Below are positions 43,783 to 52,390 of a stretch of 64,000 nucleotides of DNA, one piece after another (the first letter of the stretch is position 1; every line of letters begins with the position of its first letter). The DNA is from Gracilimonas sp. Its GTDB lineage: Bacteria; Bacteroidota; Rhodothermia; Balneolales; Balneolaceae. The stretch covers positions 62,001 through 126,000 of the forward strand of contig NZ_JABURM010000006.1 of NCBI RefSeq assembly GCF_014762685.1, written 5' to 3'. The notes beneath the pieces are model-generated. The model was given only the letters and a program-made list of their open reading frames with translations. It did not search any database and was not told where the DNA came from. The position numbers and the translations under genes are program-made.

Positions 43783-46035
43783 ATGAAATTTGATCACTTC
43801 AAAAAAGATATTTTCATCCCATTTCAAATATCGGCAGGCACCGCTTTGCTTCTGTTCGTATTCAATTTTAGTGGTATTTCCGATGTATATGCACAATCAC
43901 CAACTATAATTCCGGAAACAATGAAGGAAATCCATCTCGATGGAATCCTTGGTGAAGATGCCTGGCAAGATGCTGTTACCTTCCGCTTGGTCATGCACTC
44001 ACCCGGCAATGGCGAGGAAGCTTCAGAACCCACAACCGTTTACCTCATGTACGATGACCGGTATCTCTATGTGGCAGGAAATATGAGCGACAGTGAACCG
44101 GAAAAAATTCAGGCTCCAACTAAAAAAAGAGATGAAATGGGCCTAAATAGCGACTGGTTTGGCATCTTCCTGGATACATTCAACGACAAAGAAAATGGCC
44201 TGACGTTTTTAACAACTCCATCCGGACTTCGTACCGACTTCCATATTTATAATGATGGACAAGGCGATTTTCCGGTCAATCGAGACTGGAATACTTTTTG
44301 GGATGTGGAGGTGAATCAAAACGACCGGGGCTGGACGGTTGAAATGAGAATTCCCGTCTCAAGTCTCCGGTTTCAGGACAGTAAAGGAAAAACCACCATG
44401 GGCTTGTCTATAATTCGCTATATAGCCCGTAAAAGTGAATGGGATTCGTATCCTAATATTTCAGATCAATGGGGATTCTGGAGTCCTTTTAAACCCTCTC
44501 AATTTCTGGAAATAACTTTTGAGAATCTCTCCAACAGGAAACCCTTATATATCGCACCTTACCTATTGGGGGGTGTCACACAAAGAAATATTTTAAATAA
44601 TCAAGAAACCGAATATGAGCTCGAGAATACCACTACTCTGGAGCCTGGTCTGGATGTAAAGTTTGGATTGACAAGCAACCTGACAGCCGATGTAACCATT
44701 AATACCGACTTTGCACAAGTTGAGGCTGATAACCAGCAGGTAAACCTCACCCGCTTCTCTCTGTTCTTCCCTGAAAAGCGGCTCTTTTTCCTGGAGCGCT
44801 CCAGCACCTTCGATTTTGGATTTGGCGGGCCTGACCGGCTTTTTTACAGCAGAAGAATTGGCATTCATAACGGGGAGCCGAGCCGGATTTACGGTGGAGC
44901 ACGGGTGGTAGGAAGAACCGGACCCTGGGATCTTGGCTTCCTATCTATGCAAACGGAAGCAGCGCAAGGTGTCAGCAGCAAAAATAACAGTGTGTTAAGA
45001 TTACGGCGGCAAATCATTAACGAAAACACTTATGTAGGAGGTATGATGACCTCCCTTATAGGAACAGATGGATCACAAAACATTGCGTATGGAATAGATG
45101 GGGTATTTAAGTTATTCGATCAAAGCTATCTTACAACGGCTTGGGCACAAACATTTGATGATGAGAAAAACTCCGAGTTACTTTCAACTGATCCGTCCCG
45201 CTTGCGAATAAACTTTGAAAACAGGGATTTCGCCGGGTTTACCTATGACCTAAGTTATTCTTATTCGGGTGAAAGTTATAATCCCGGCCTGGGCTTTCAA
45301 AACAGGTCCAACTTTACCCGGTTTGGGAATAGCCTCGGAATTGGCTGGATTCCCGACCACCATTCTTTTATAAACAGGCACAAAATAAGTGCAAATGGAT
45401 TTCTTATACTAAGCAATGAAACCGGTACTACCGAGTCTTTGGAAATCGGTCCTGAATACAATTTAAATACCTTAAAATCAGCAAATGTAACCATTGATTT
45501 TAAATATCAATATGAAGACGTACCGCAGACATTTGACCTGAGTAATGAAGTAGAAGTCCCTGCCGGAGCCTATGATTTTTTTGGGAGCAATTTCTCATTC
45601 GAAACATCCAATTCCAGATTACTTACGGCAACATTCAGTGGATATACCGGCACCTTTTTTGACGGATGGAGACATACACTTGGAATATCTCCCAATTGGA
45701 GCGTCTCCCCCAGCCTAAATCTTTCAGGGTTATATCAAATCAACTACGTAACTTTTCCTGATCGCAATCAACTACTGACTGCAAGTGTAGCACGTCTCAG
45801 AATGTTGTATATGTTTAACATCGCATTTTCAGTTTCCGCATTTACCCAGTATAACAGCCTTTCTAACGGAATCATCTCTAATTTGAGAATAAGATATAAC
45901 CCGAGCGAAGGTAATGATCTTTACATCGTTTTTAATGAGACTTTCAATACAAACCGCTCGAGAATGAATCCTGTTTTACCGATTACAGATAACAGGACGA
46001 TATTGCTGAAATACACCTATACCTTTAACTATTAA
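43783..46035 (+). CDS. DUF5916 outer-membrane protein with CBM9-like domain
   Basis: A 750-residue exported protein. An N-terminal hydrophobic segment with DVYAQ at its end acts as a signal peptide. Residues 45-230 form a CBM9-like domain (IHLDGILGEDAWQDAVTFR, YDDRYLYVAGNMSD, DWFGIFLDTFNDKENG, WTVEMRIPVSSLRF). The rest matches DUF5916, an outer-membrane beta-barrel-like region with FSLFFPEKRLFFLERSSTFD and a C-terminal FTFNY-type end (YTYTFNY). Function is unknown; homologues are frequent in marine Bacteroidota near peptidases. A terminator shared with the convergent metalloprotease gene follows. Confidence 0.88.
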   Translation: MKFDHFKKDIFIPFQISAGTALLLFVFNFSGISDVYAQSPTIIPETMKEIHLDGILGEDAWQDAVTFRLVMHSPGNGEEASEPTTVYLMYDDRYLYVAGNMSDSEPEKIQAPTKKRDEMGLNSDWFGIFLDTFNDKENGLTFLTTPSGLRTDFHIYNDGQGDFPVNRDWNTFWDVEVNQNDRGWTVEMRIPVSSLRFQDSKGKTTMGLSIIRYIARKSEWDSYPNISDQWGFWSPFKPSQFLEITFENLSNRKPLYIAPYLLGGVTQRNILNNQETEYELENTTTLEPGLDVKFGLTSNLTADVTINTDFAQVEADNQQVNLTRFSLFFPEKRLFFLERSSTFDFGFGGPDRLFYSRRIGIHNGEPSRIYGGARVVGRTGPWDLGFLSMQTEAAQGVSSKNNSVLRLRRQIINENTYVGGMMTSLIGTDGSQNIAYGIDGVFKLFDQSYLTTAWAQTFDDEKNSELLSTDPSRLRINFENRDFAGFTYDLSYSYSGESYNPGLGFQNRSNFTRFGNSLGIGWIPDHHSFINRHKISANGFLILSNETGTTESLEIGPEYNLNTLKSANVTIDFKYQYEDVPQTFDLSNEVEVPAGAYDFFGSNFSFETSNSRLLTATFSGYTGTFFDGWRHTLGISPNWSVSPSLNLSGLYQINYVTFPDRNQLLTASVARLRMLYMFNIAFSVSAFTQYNSLSNGIISNLRIRYNPSEGNDLYIVFNETFNTNRSRMNPVLPITDNRTILLKYTYTFNY

Positions 46036-46058
46036 ACTATAGCTGATACATAAAACAA

Positions 46059-46086
46059 AGCCCGATCTGTTTTATCAGAACGGGCT
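46059..46086. terminator. Bidirectional terminator between DUF5916 and metalloprotease genes
   Basis: AGCCCG (46059-46064) pairs with CGGGCT (46081-46086). Inside, one mismatch is followed by four more pairs (TCTG/CAGA) around a TTTTAT loop. T- and A-rich flanks lie on both sides, fitting two convergent genes. Confidence 0.75.
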
Positions 46087-46111
46087 GTTTAATTTTAAAG
46101 TTTTGGCTGAA

Positions 46112-48712
46112 TTAGTTTTCTAAACTTAACCCTGCCTCCAGCGCTTTCTCAATTCTCGCACTCACTTCGCGCAAGTGCGCTTCGGTATATGCATCAAAAT
46201 TGTACGGAGGTGTTAAACGACGCGTAATTCGCTGATTCAGATCAGTTAACTGATGGCGGGAAACCGAACGGGCATCAGCCGGCATATTAGAGGGAGCATC
46301 CGTTACAATATCGATCGTTTCATCCAGATATGCTCGTTGTAAATCTCGTCGGTTACTGTTGATATTACTTCCCGGAGCCGACCATACTTCACTCCAAACC
46401 GCATTGGTAATAGTTTCCATCAATTCGGGAATTGTGATTGTATTCTCTGCTCCAAATTTCACTTCCGTGTCACGGATTCGCTCTAAACGGGTTCCATTCA
46501 ATAACTGTGAAAGTAATGAAGACTGAATACCAACTAACTGTGAATGCAGCGGATAATCTATACGACCACCATAGGTAGCTGAGTTGCCCCAGTGACTCCA
46601 ACGGTTCGCTCCCATTTGTTGGAATACATCTTGAGAAAGTTCAAATGCATCAGCATCCAGCGCATACTCGATGATCATATCCAGCGCTTCCTGCTGTTTG
46701 GCTTTTGGAATGGCCACAAATGGCATTCTTCCATCCGGGTCACCTACATGATCACGATACTGATACTGCCCGCCTATATATTTAATGGCCGGAGCCAGTG
46801 TTCGCGAATACTGAAAGAAATAGGTATTGAACAGATCCGTGGCTTCGTAATAGGGCATATTATCTGCCAGTACAATCTCCGGAATTTCCGGGATGAGTCC
46901 CTGCAGCAACTGGGCACGATCTTTACCCCAAGCCAGCGGATCGTCACCAAGATCATACACATTGATGAGTGGATCAACCGCACCTGCACCGCGAGCATCT
47001 TCATCCGTACCATACGCATGGCCGGGCTGTGCTGCCTGTCTTGCAATTTCTTTAGCCTTGTCGGCATCCGGAGTATAGCCATAGCTGATTACCCATCGGT
47101 CATAACTTCCGACACTCGGATTATAATAATATCCATCAGCTGATTCCCCTTCCATAGAAAGATTCACGGTGGGATATTCCATTGCCGAACTGAAAACACC
47201 GTTTTCTTCTGCCCATTTTTCATCATGCAATTTATCCAGCGGGGTGTCTATGGAAGAACGGAAATTGTGGCGAAGCCCGAGGGTATGGCCAACCTCATGC
47301 ATGGTAACCCAGCGCAAGGCCTGATCTACAAATTCTTTGGGAACCGGGTCTCCGGGCTTCATCAAACCTTTTGTAAGCAAAACACTTTTTACTACATCCA
47401 ATTGCATCGACATTTCAGCAAAGAAGGAAGCCGTCTCACCGTACTTCATCTGCCCGATTTCTTCTGCAGTTACATTAAAAACCTCATCAATAGCCGAACG
47501 GGGTTCTACCATTTCACGATATTCATTTTTATCACCCAACAGCATGTTTGCCTCAAATAAGATATCAGCATCGAGAATCTCTCCGGTTCTCGGATCAACC
47601 ACCGAAGGACCAATAGCTCCATACCCGGGCTGATCGGAAACATTCCAGCGCAGAGTAGCATACCTAATATCTTCCGGCTCGGCATCTTCGGGAAGCATTT
47701 CGGCACGTACTGCATTTCGGAATCCGGCGGCTTCATAAGCTTTGGACCACTCCGTGACTCCCTCCATCATCACTTCGCGATATCGTTCAGGAACGGTGTG
47801 ATCAATGTAATAAGTAATCGGTTTTACCGGGTCACACAAACCATCCATCCCCGGCTCGCCATCACACTCCAGGCGCCATTTGTTTACATAGCGTTTGAAA
47901 AAGGTGTCGTCATCATTGGTGAAGTCTTTGTGAACGGTCATAAAATACCCGGTTCGGTCATCCGCCATACGAGGCTCCATCGGATTTTCAGGCAGAGCAG
48001 CCATGGTATAATGAATGGAGACTGGAATGAACCGTCCGTCGGCTACCGTTCTGGGAGCTCCCCTCTCGGCATTATTGAAAGTCAACTTGGCGGTTACATT
48101 GGTATTTTCCGGGAATGATTTCACGGACTCCAGATAGCTCTTCCCTTTATCCAATGAAGCGCGACCGGGTTGTCCCGGCTGGGATGAAACCGCAAATTGA
48201 ACCCGCTGACTTATGTTTGATAGGTCTCCGACAAACCAGCTGTAAACATCCACAAGCATCACGCTGTCTTCGTTAGTGGCTTCAATACTTCCGGTTTCCA
48301 ATACCGAATTTCCATAGGTTAGCTCAACTGCTTTCGCCTCCGGAGTTCCATCTTCTGCTTTATATCGATGAGGAATCTGCACCAAAAATATTTTACCTTC
48401 CTTTTTCTCCAATCGGACTAAAAGCCCCTCAAAAATATTCAGCATGGTTCCGCCATATAAGCCGGAAGACCCAATACCCTGGGCAATCTCAAAGTTCATT
48501 AAAAACTCTTTGTTGAGATCTTCCTTGGTTAAAGCCATGTAGAGTTTTTCATCTGTTTTATAGAGATCAAAAAACCCTTCGAGCTTCTCAGCTTCTTTTA
48601 TCAGCTCTGCAAATTTATCTTCTTTTTCTTCTTTATCCTTTTCGCCTTTTTGGGCGATAGTAAGTCCCGGAAGTAACATCAACAGGCTTACCAGCAATAG
48701 TAATTTTTTCAT
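46112..48712 (-). CDS. Secreted zinc-dependent metalloprotease (DUF5117/DUF4953-type)
   Basis: A secreted protein of about 866 residues. The signal peptide is MKKLLLLVSLLMLLPGLTIA, which fixes the start at 48712; an upstream TTG frame from 48790 would bury it. The catalytic motif WVTMHEVGHTLGLRHNFRSS gives a metzincin-like HExxHxxGxxH zinc site. Flanking segments ARGAGAVDPLINVYDLGDDP, MKLLGANRWSHWG-like (QMGANRWSHWG) and YPTVNLSMEG match a large Bacteroidota family with DUF5117 and DUF5118 domains. It probably degrades protein outside the cytoplasm. The mature protein begins with a highly charged K/E stretch. Confidence 0.9.
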   Translation of the reverse strand: MKKLLLLVSLLMLLPGLTIAQKGEKDKEEKEDKFAELIKEAEKLEGFFDLYKTDEKLYMALTKEDLNKEFLMNFEIAQGIGSSGLYGGTMLNIFEGLLVRLEKKEGKIFLVQIPHRYKAEDGTPEAKAVELTYGNSVLETGSIEATNEDSVMLVDVYSWFVGDLSNISQRVQFAVSSQPGQPGRASLDKGKSYLESVKSFPENTNVTAKLTFNNAERGAPRTVADGRFIPVSIHYTMAALPENPMEPRMADDRTGYFMTVHKDFTNDDDTFFKRYVNKWRLECDGEPGMDGLCDPVKPITYYIDHTVPERYREVMMEGVTEWSKAYEAAGFRNAVRAEMLPEDAEPEDIRYATLRWNVSDQPGYGAIGPSVVDPRTGEILDADILFEANMLLGDKNEYREMVEPRSAIDEVFNVTAEEIGQMKYGETASFFAEMSMQLDVVKSVLLTKGLMKPGDPVPKEFVDQALRWVTMHEVGHTLGLRHNFRSSIDTPLDKLHDEKWAEENGVFSSAMEYPTVNLSMEGESADGYYYNPSVGSYDRWVISYGYTPDADKAKEIARQAAQPGHAYGTDEDARGAGAVDPLINVYDLGDDPLAWGKDRAQLLQGLIPEIPEIVLADNMPYYEATDLFNTYFFQYSRTLAPAIKYIGGQYQYRDHVGDPDGRMPFVAIPKAKQQEALDMIIEYALDADAFELSQDVFQQMGANRWSHWGNSATYGGRIDYPLHSQLVGIQSSLLSQLLNGTRLERIRDTEVKFGAENTITIPELMETITNAVWSEVWSAPGSNINSNRRDLQRAYLDETIDIVTDAPSNMPADARSVSRHQLTDLNQRITRRLTPPYNFDAYTEAHLREVSARIEKALEAGLSLEN

Positions 48713-48926
48713 AATAATAGTCGCATTTCTGTGTATTAAAATTTCAGTTTTTGAGATAAAACCAACCGTTGTCCTATAAGCAATATCCATGATAAAGTTT
48801 CAGGAAAGAGAAATTCTACAGCTATGTGTTACAAATAACCTCTCAGACGGATAATATCAAAACATTATACCCCATGCCGAAAATAATGATGAATAATCAG
48901 TCCTCGGTTTTTGGGTTTAAAAATAA

Positions 48927-48957
48927 TTGCCCTGCAGTTATGATCTTCTTATCTTTG
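48927..48957 (+). promoter_or_regulatory. Promoter of tRNA-Arg
   Basis: TTG at 48927-48929 and TATCTTTG at 48950-48957, 20 nt apart, fit the Bacteroidota -33/-7 pattern. The -7 box ends 16 nt before the tRNA 5' end. It is the best promoter match in the window. Confidence 0.65.
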
Positions 48958-48973
48958 ATGCTCTCAAATATTT

Positions 48974-49047
48974 GCACCCGTAGCTCAATTGGATAGAGTA
49001 CCTGACTACGAATCAGGCGGTTGGAGGTTCGAATCCCCCCGGGTGTA
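48974..49047 (+). tRNA. tRNA-Arg (anticodon ACG)
   Basis: A 74-nt cloverleaf. Acceptor GCACCCG pairs with CGGGTGT (G1 with U72 is a wobble pair), D-arm GCTC...GAGT-like, anticodon stem CCTGA/TCAGG around CTACGAA giving ACG (read as ICG after TadA editing, for CGU/CGC/CGA), T-loop TTCGAAT, discriminator A. The T-stem GGAGG/CCCCC has an A:C mismatch in the middle. CCA is not encoded. A hairpin terminator follows directly. Genes for a DUF2971 and an HNH protein lie just downstream. Confidence 0.93.
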
Positions 49048-49052
49048 CATTT

Positions 49053-49083
49053 AAGCCCTGTAAGTCATTGATTTGCAGGGCTT
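49053..49083 (+). terminator. Terminator after tRNA-Arg
   Basis: AAGCCCTG (49053-49060) pairs with CAGGGCTT (49076-49083). Three further inner pairs (one wobble) leave a 9-nt loop, and TATTGTTTT follows. Confidence 0.8.
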
Positions 49084-49122
49084 TATTGTTTTAGGGGTAT
49101 AATATAGGTATAACAAAGTACT

Positions 49123-49974
49123 CTATGATTTACTATTTTTAAATATAGGCTCACTTAAAAACTGGTTATTAGAAATAAATACTTCACTCGGCAAGTCAGC
49201 TATACTATCCAATATTGGTCTATTTTTTTCTTCAGTTAAGTCTAAATACTCAATAAAATCACTTGGATTATCACTTATTAAATCTTTCAAAATAAAAGAC
49301 TGACAAAGCTTAACGTTATAGCTCTTCAAGTAATCCATAGTTTTCTTTTTTAGACTTGGCTCCATATTAGCCCCAAATATGACCGATCTTAACATACTCG
49401 GGTCGTAATCCAGTAAAGCAAAATCATTCTCACTATCTGAATCTATTTCTGATATTACTCTGTACTCTTTTTCAGCCTCCCAAACTTTATACTTCTTTCT
49501 AAATAATATTTTTACCAATTCTTCATCATTGTATTTCATTTCCTTTAACTTTTTTGCCTCAATAGAAATATCATTCGTATAGTCAACTTCCATCGGAGTT
49601 TTGCCAGAAACTATTTTAAATGATGCCTTTTCCAAAAAATCGTTATTGAACTCTAGCAACATCCCCCTGTGTCCATTTGAGTAAAAATTCCACATAGAAT
49701 AAGATTTTTCATTCGTTGATAGCGAAAGAACACCATACTTATTAATTCTTGGCTTTAATACATCATCATATAATTTCTGTGCTTCACTTTTTTGTATGCG
49801 CCCATTATTTCTTGAATACTTGTAAAAATCTGGATCGCTTAAATTCTTAATTAATGGATTAAACTCAAGAGGATCGTTAAGAGTTTTTGGTTTTGAGAAT
49901 TTCAATTTCAAATTACCAAAAAGACTTTTTATCACTTTGTCATTAACCGTTATGTACTTTAAATATGTAATCAA
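49123..49974 (-). CDS. DUF2971-family protein
   Basis: A 283-residue soluble protein. The N-terminus YLKYITVNDKVIKSLFGNLKL-type (LKYITVNDKVIKSLFGN) and FSKPKTLNDPLEFNP, then YSMWNFYSNGHRGMLLEFN and KVWEAEKEYRVI, match DUF2971. The family is known from scattered accessory loci, and its conserved W/Y...G...EF and W..E.E.R residues hint at an enzyme, but its activity is unknown. The start is a TTG at 49974 with AGGA upstream; no nearer ATG exists before residue 90. It is AT-rich, lies downstream of a tRNA and next to an HNH gene, consistent with horizontal gain. Confidence 0.78.
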   Translation of the reverse strand: MITYLKYITVNDKVIKSLFGNLKLKFSKPKTLNDPLEFNPLIKNLSDPDFYKYSRNNGRIQKSEAQKLYDDVLKPRINKYGVLSLSTNEKSYSMWNFYSNGHRGMLLEFNNDFLEKASFKIVSGKTPMEVDYTNDISIEAKKLKEMKYNDEELVKILFRKKYKVWEAEKEYRVISEIDSDSENDFALLDYDPSMLRSVIFGANMEPSLKKKTMDYLKSYNVKLCQSFILKDLISDNPSDFIEYLDLTEEKNRPILDSIADLPSEVFISNNQFLSEPIFKNSKS

Positions 49975-50025
49975 GTTAAATTTCCTAGATCTAATTTAAA
50001 TGAGTTAGCAAAAAGGTTATGATAT

Positions 50026-50793
50026 TTACAAAATTTTCGCCCTTTTCTTTGAGTTACATTTTCTACACAATAACTGAATGTTATTAGGGCCATTGCTTCC
50101 CCCTTTTGAAAATGGAATTATGTGATCGTATTCTAAATCATATTCTATTCCACAATTAACACATTGGCCCCCATCCCTATCCCATACAATTTGTTTAGTT
50201 TTAGTAGATATTCTTCTTCTTCTTTTCCCTAATTCCTCTTCTGTTTCTTTGATTGGCTTAAAGGTTATTCCCCTATACCAAGGGCCCCTAGTATTTGGTA
50301 TCTCCCACTCAGTCAAATTATTGCTAATACTACCATAAGGCCCTTGATTGATGTTGTCCATCTTCCATTGGGTTGAACTTATTATTTCAAATACCTGTGC
50401 TACATTTGTAATTTTTGAACCATTCGATTTTAATGCGCTATTGATTTTTACACCTGAATGCCTTCCCTTTTTAGAGCAGGTCAAACACCTATATTGAATT
50501 GCTCCATCTTCATACACTTCAAAAATTCTATAAGTCGGCAAATGGCATTTACAACTTGCTTCTGTAATTTGAGATATCGTTGATATAAATGCCTTCCATA
50601 TCTCGTTCTTTTCTGGTAAAGTTTTTTTTAGTTTAAAAACATCTTTTGTGACTTTTTTAGTTTCTTGTGCATTTCCAACTGAAGCCCAAATCAAAAATAT
50701 TATTGTACCTACTATTATTACCATCCCCATGACTTCTCCAGCAACTTTGTCAAATTCACTGGCCTGTATAAACATCTTATATGTTTGTGGCAT
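50026..50793 (-). CDS. Membrane-anchored HNH endonuclease-domain protein
   Basis: A 255-residue protein. Residues 18-38 form one transmembrane helix (EVMGMVIIVGTIIFLIWASV). The middle has a possible zinc-binding set, CKCHLPTYRIFEVYEDG followed about 15 residues later by CLTCSKKG. The C-terminal 55 residues form a complete HNH nuclease: DGGQCVNCGIEYDLEYDHII, then PFSKGGSNGPNNIQLLCRKC. All zinc cysteines, the DH pair and the second-motif N are present. A membrane tether on an HNH domain is unusual and would fit action on incoming DNA or a defence role (inference). Located 51 nt upstream of the DUF2971 gene on the same strand. Confidence 0.82.
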   Translation of the reverse strand: MPQTYKMFIQASEFDKVAGEVMGMVIIVGTIIFLIWASVGNAQETKKVTKDVFKLKKTLPEKNEIWKAFISTISQITEASCKCHLPTYRIFEVYEDGAIQYRCLTCSKKGRHSGVKINSALKSNGSKITNVAQVFEIISSTQWKMDNINQGPYGSISNNLTEWEIPNTRGPWYRGITFKPIKETEEELGKRRRRISTKTKQIVWDRDGGQCVNCGIEYDLEYDHIIPFSKGGSNGPNNIQLLCRKCNSKKRAKIL

Positions 50794-51049
50794 TATTAAT
50801 CGATCTAAATTATTACTGTACTCTATTTAATGATTTTTGTAACCACATTAAAGATTGATTTATAACAGCGAGTTATGGGACTTACTACAAGCCCAGTGTG
50901 TAAGTCCCATAATCTTTCGGAGGCTTCGCCATCAGGTTACCGCTTCGCTATTTTTGGGCTAAATTGCATTGTAGCCCATTGCTGTTCCTCGGTACACTCG
51001 TCACAGGGAAACTCTTTTTAGTTTTAGAAAAAGGATAGACAAGAAAAAA
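50794..51049. other. Non-coding stretch with two strong hairpins
   Basis: No gene is seen between the HNH start and the terminator near 51050. A 13-bp perfect inverted repeat, TTATGGGACTTAC (50873-50885) and GTAAGTCCCATAA (50900-50912), encloses a 14-nt loop. A second pair, TGGGCTA and TAGCCCA, lies near 50956-50980. The stretch is more GC-rich than the adjacent HNH gene and could be a cassette boundary or a structured RNA. Confidence 0.6.
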
Positions 51050-51069
51050 GGCCTCCCTTTCGGGAAGCC
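51043..51069 (-). terminator. Terminator of the two-gene secreted-protein operon
   Basis: On the minus strand GGCTTCCC-GAAA-GGGAGGCC (one G:U pair) is followed by a T-run. It lies 68 nt after the stop of the gene ending at 51137. Confidence 0.85.
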
Positions 51070-51136
51070 CTCTTTTTACAAATTTATTTTATATATACCA
51101 TCCTGATAGCTATTTTTTGATTCTACTCAGGCAAAA

Positions 51137-52390
51137 TCAAAAGTCAATATCTAATGTCCAATTAGGTGTCCTACTTTTCAGGTTGAATGATCTCAATGTC
51201 TGTTCATTATTTACAATCAGAATACTGTCTGAATATATTGTACCAAATTTGGCTTCAGGAATCTCCATGTGGAGGTCAGTCATCATTTCATCACGGAATA
51301 TCCTCAGGGTACATCTCCTTATATCATTAGATAGTTTGCTCCATTCTTCTAATTTCTTATTGAATTCTTGCACACCTTCCTCAAGCTTCCTGTTATATTC
51401 AGCCATACTTTTCTTCTGTCTCAACAGCTTTATTTTGACTTCTGGAATGGTATGCACTGGCATCGGCGGTATATTGCAATCATAGTTCTGAAAATACCTC
51501 AAATCACCTCCATAAGTCTGAATACCTGCCACTATACCTGCTGAAGGAATCTCTTCGATGGAAACCACCTTTCCTAAATCCTCATCGTATTTCAGCGCAA
51601 ATACTTTCGAATTTCCCGTTGCCTTGTATTCTTTGTCATACTCATATTTCTGAACTATGAAATTATAAATGCCCAGTGAATCCCTTGTAGGTTTCTGTAT
51701 AAAATTAGGACTCATCCCACTTAGTTCATCAAATTCATCCAAGTTTACATTGAGTTCTATCCTGCTTAGCAACTGTTTTGTGGAGAGGCTGTATTTAGTA
51801 ATTAAAAATTTCTGGCGATCATAAAAACTGATGGTATCCGCATTTATGCTATCGAATGTATATTGGGTTTCATCTTCGAAGGTAGCCACATGTTTGGTAG
51901 TTTGCTCATTCAGATCCACCCTATAAACATTTATTTCTTTTGTCGATTTAGACAATTCATCTACTACGTTGTAGTAAGCAATACCTTCATTTTCGACTGT
52001 GATAGGATTCAGATAGATATTAAGATCAATTCCAGTAAGATCATCTGTTCCAAGCAAGTCAAATGCTTGATATTCGACGATATGTTCCCCGGTGTTCAGA
52101 TCAACCTTATATCCATAATGTTTGGTGAAAATGTAGCCTGTATTTTTTTGCATATTCAGCGAGATATGTTGTTGATGCGGAACTTGCTTGATATCAGCAA
52201 AACTCATAATTTCACCTCGGTCACCATCTACGAAAAAAATAGTGGCCGGTTCATTGTAATTCATAATTGATCCACTTGAGGAAATAATCGGTATAATTCC
52301 TACATTTTGACAGAATGCAGGATTATTCAGAAATAGCAATAAAATGGTTGTAACTAGTGAAAGTTTTACTTCTTGATTCATTAATTTCAT
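51137..52390 (-). CDS. Secreted protein of unknown function
   Basis: A 417-residue protein with a signal peptide (LSLVTTILLLFLNNPAFCQ, cleavage after about residue 28). The mature part is rich in short beta segments with repeated D-L/I-N and Y-x-V/F motifs, suggestive of a beta-propeller-like or 6-bladed (BF3164/TolB-like) fold, but no family was recognised. A lysine/glutamate-rich helix near residues 325-365 (LLRQKKSMAEYNRKLEEGVQ) interrupts it. It overlaps the TPR-protein gene by 4 nt (ATGA), so the two are translationally coupled and probably act together outside the cytoplasm. A strong terminator follows. Confidence 0.75.
   Translation of the reverse strand: MKLMNQEVKLSLVTTILLLFLNNPAFCQNVGIIPIISSSGSIMNYNEPATIFFVDGDRGEIMSFADIKQVPHQQHISLNMQKNTGYIFTKHYGYKVDLNTGEHIVEYQAFDLLGTDDLTGIDLNIYLNPITVENEGIAYYNVVDELSKSTKEINVYRVDLNEQTTKHVATFEDETQYTFDSINADTISFYDRQKFLITKYSLSTKQLLSRIELNVNLDEFDELSGMSPNFIQKPTRDSLGIYNFIVQKYEYDKEYKATGNSKVFALKYDEDLGKVVSIEEIPSAGIVAGIQTYGGDLRYFQNYDCNIPPMPVHTIPEVKIKLLRQKKSMAEYNRKLEEGVQEFNKKLEEWSKLSNDIRRCTLRIFRDEMMTDLHMEIPEAKFGTIYSDSILIVNNEQTLRSFNLKSRTPNWTLDIDF

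Noticed and set aside
46592-47143. 183-codon plus-strand frame opposite the metalloprotease
   Set aside because: Antisense shadow of a conserved coding region; the sequence has no recognisable domain.
48713-48790. Longer N-terminus of the metalloprotease
   Set aside because: It would place the signal peptide internally; the ATG at 48712 gives a normal secretory start.
50871-50915. Hairpin as an integron attC site
   Set aside because: The arms do not show the RYYYAAC/GTTRRRY core pair in the required places and no integrase is present; kept only as an unexplained hairpin.
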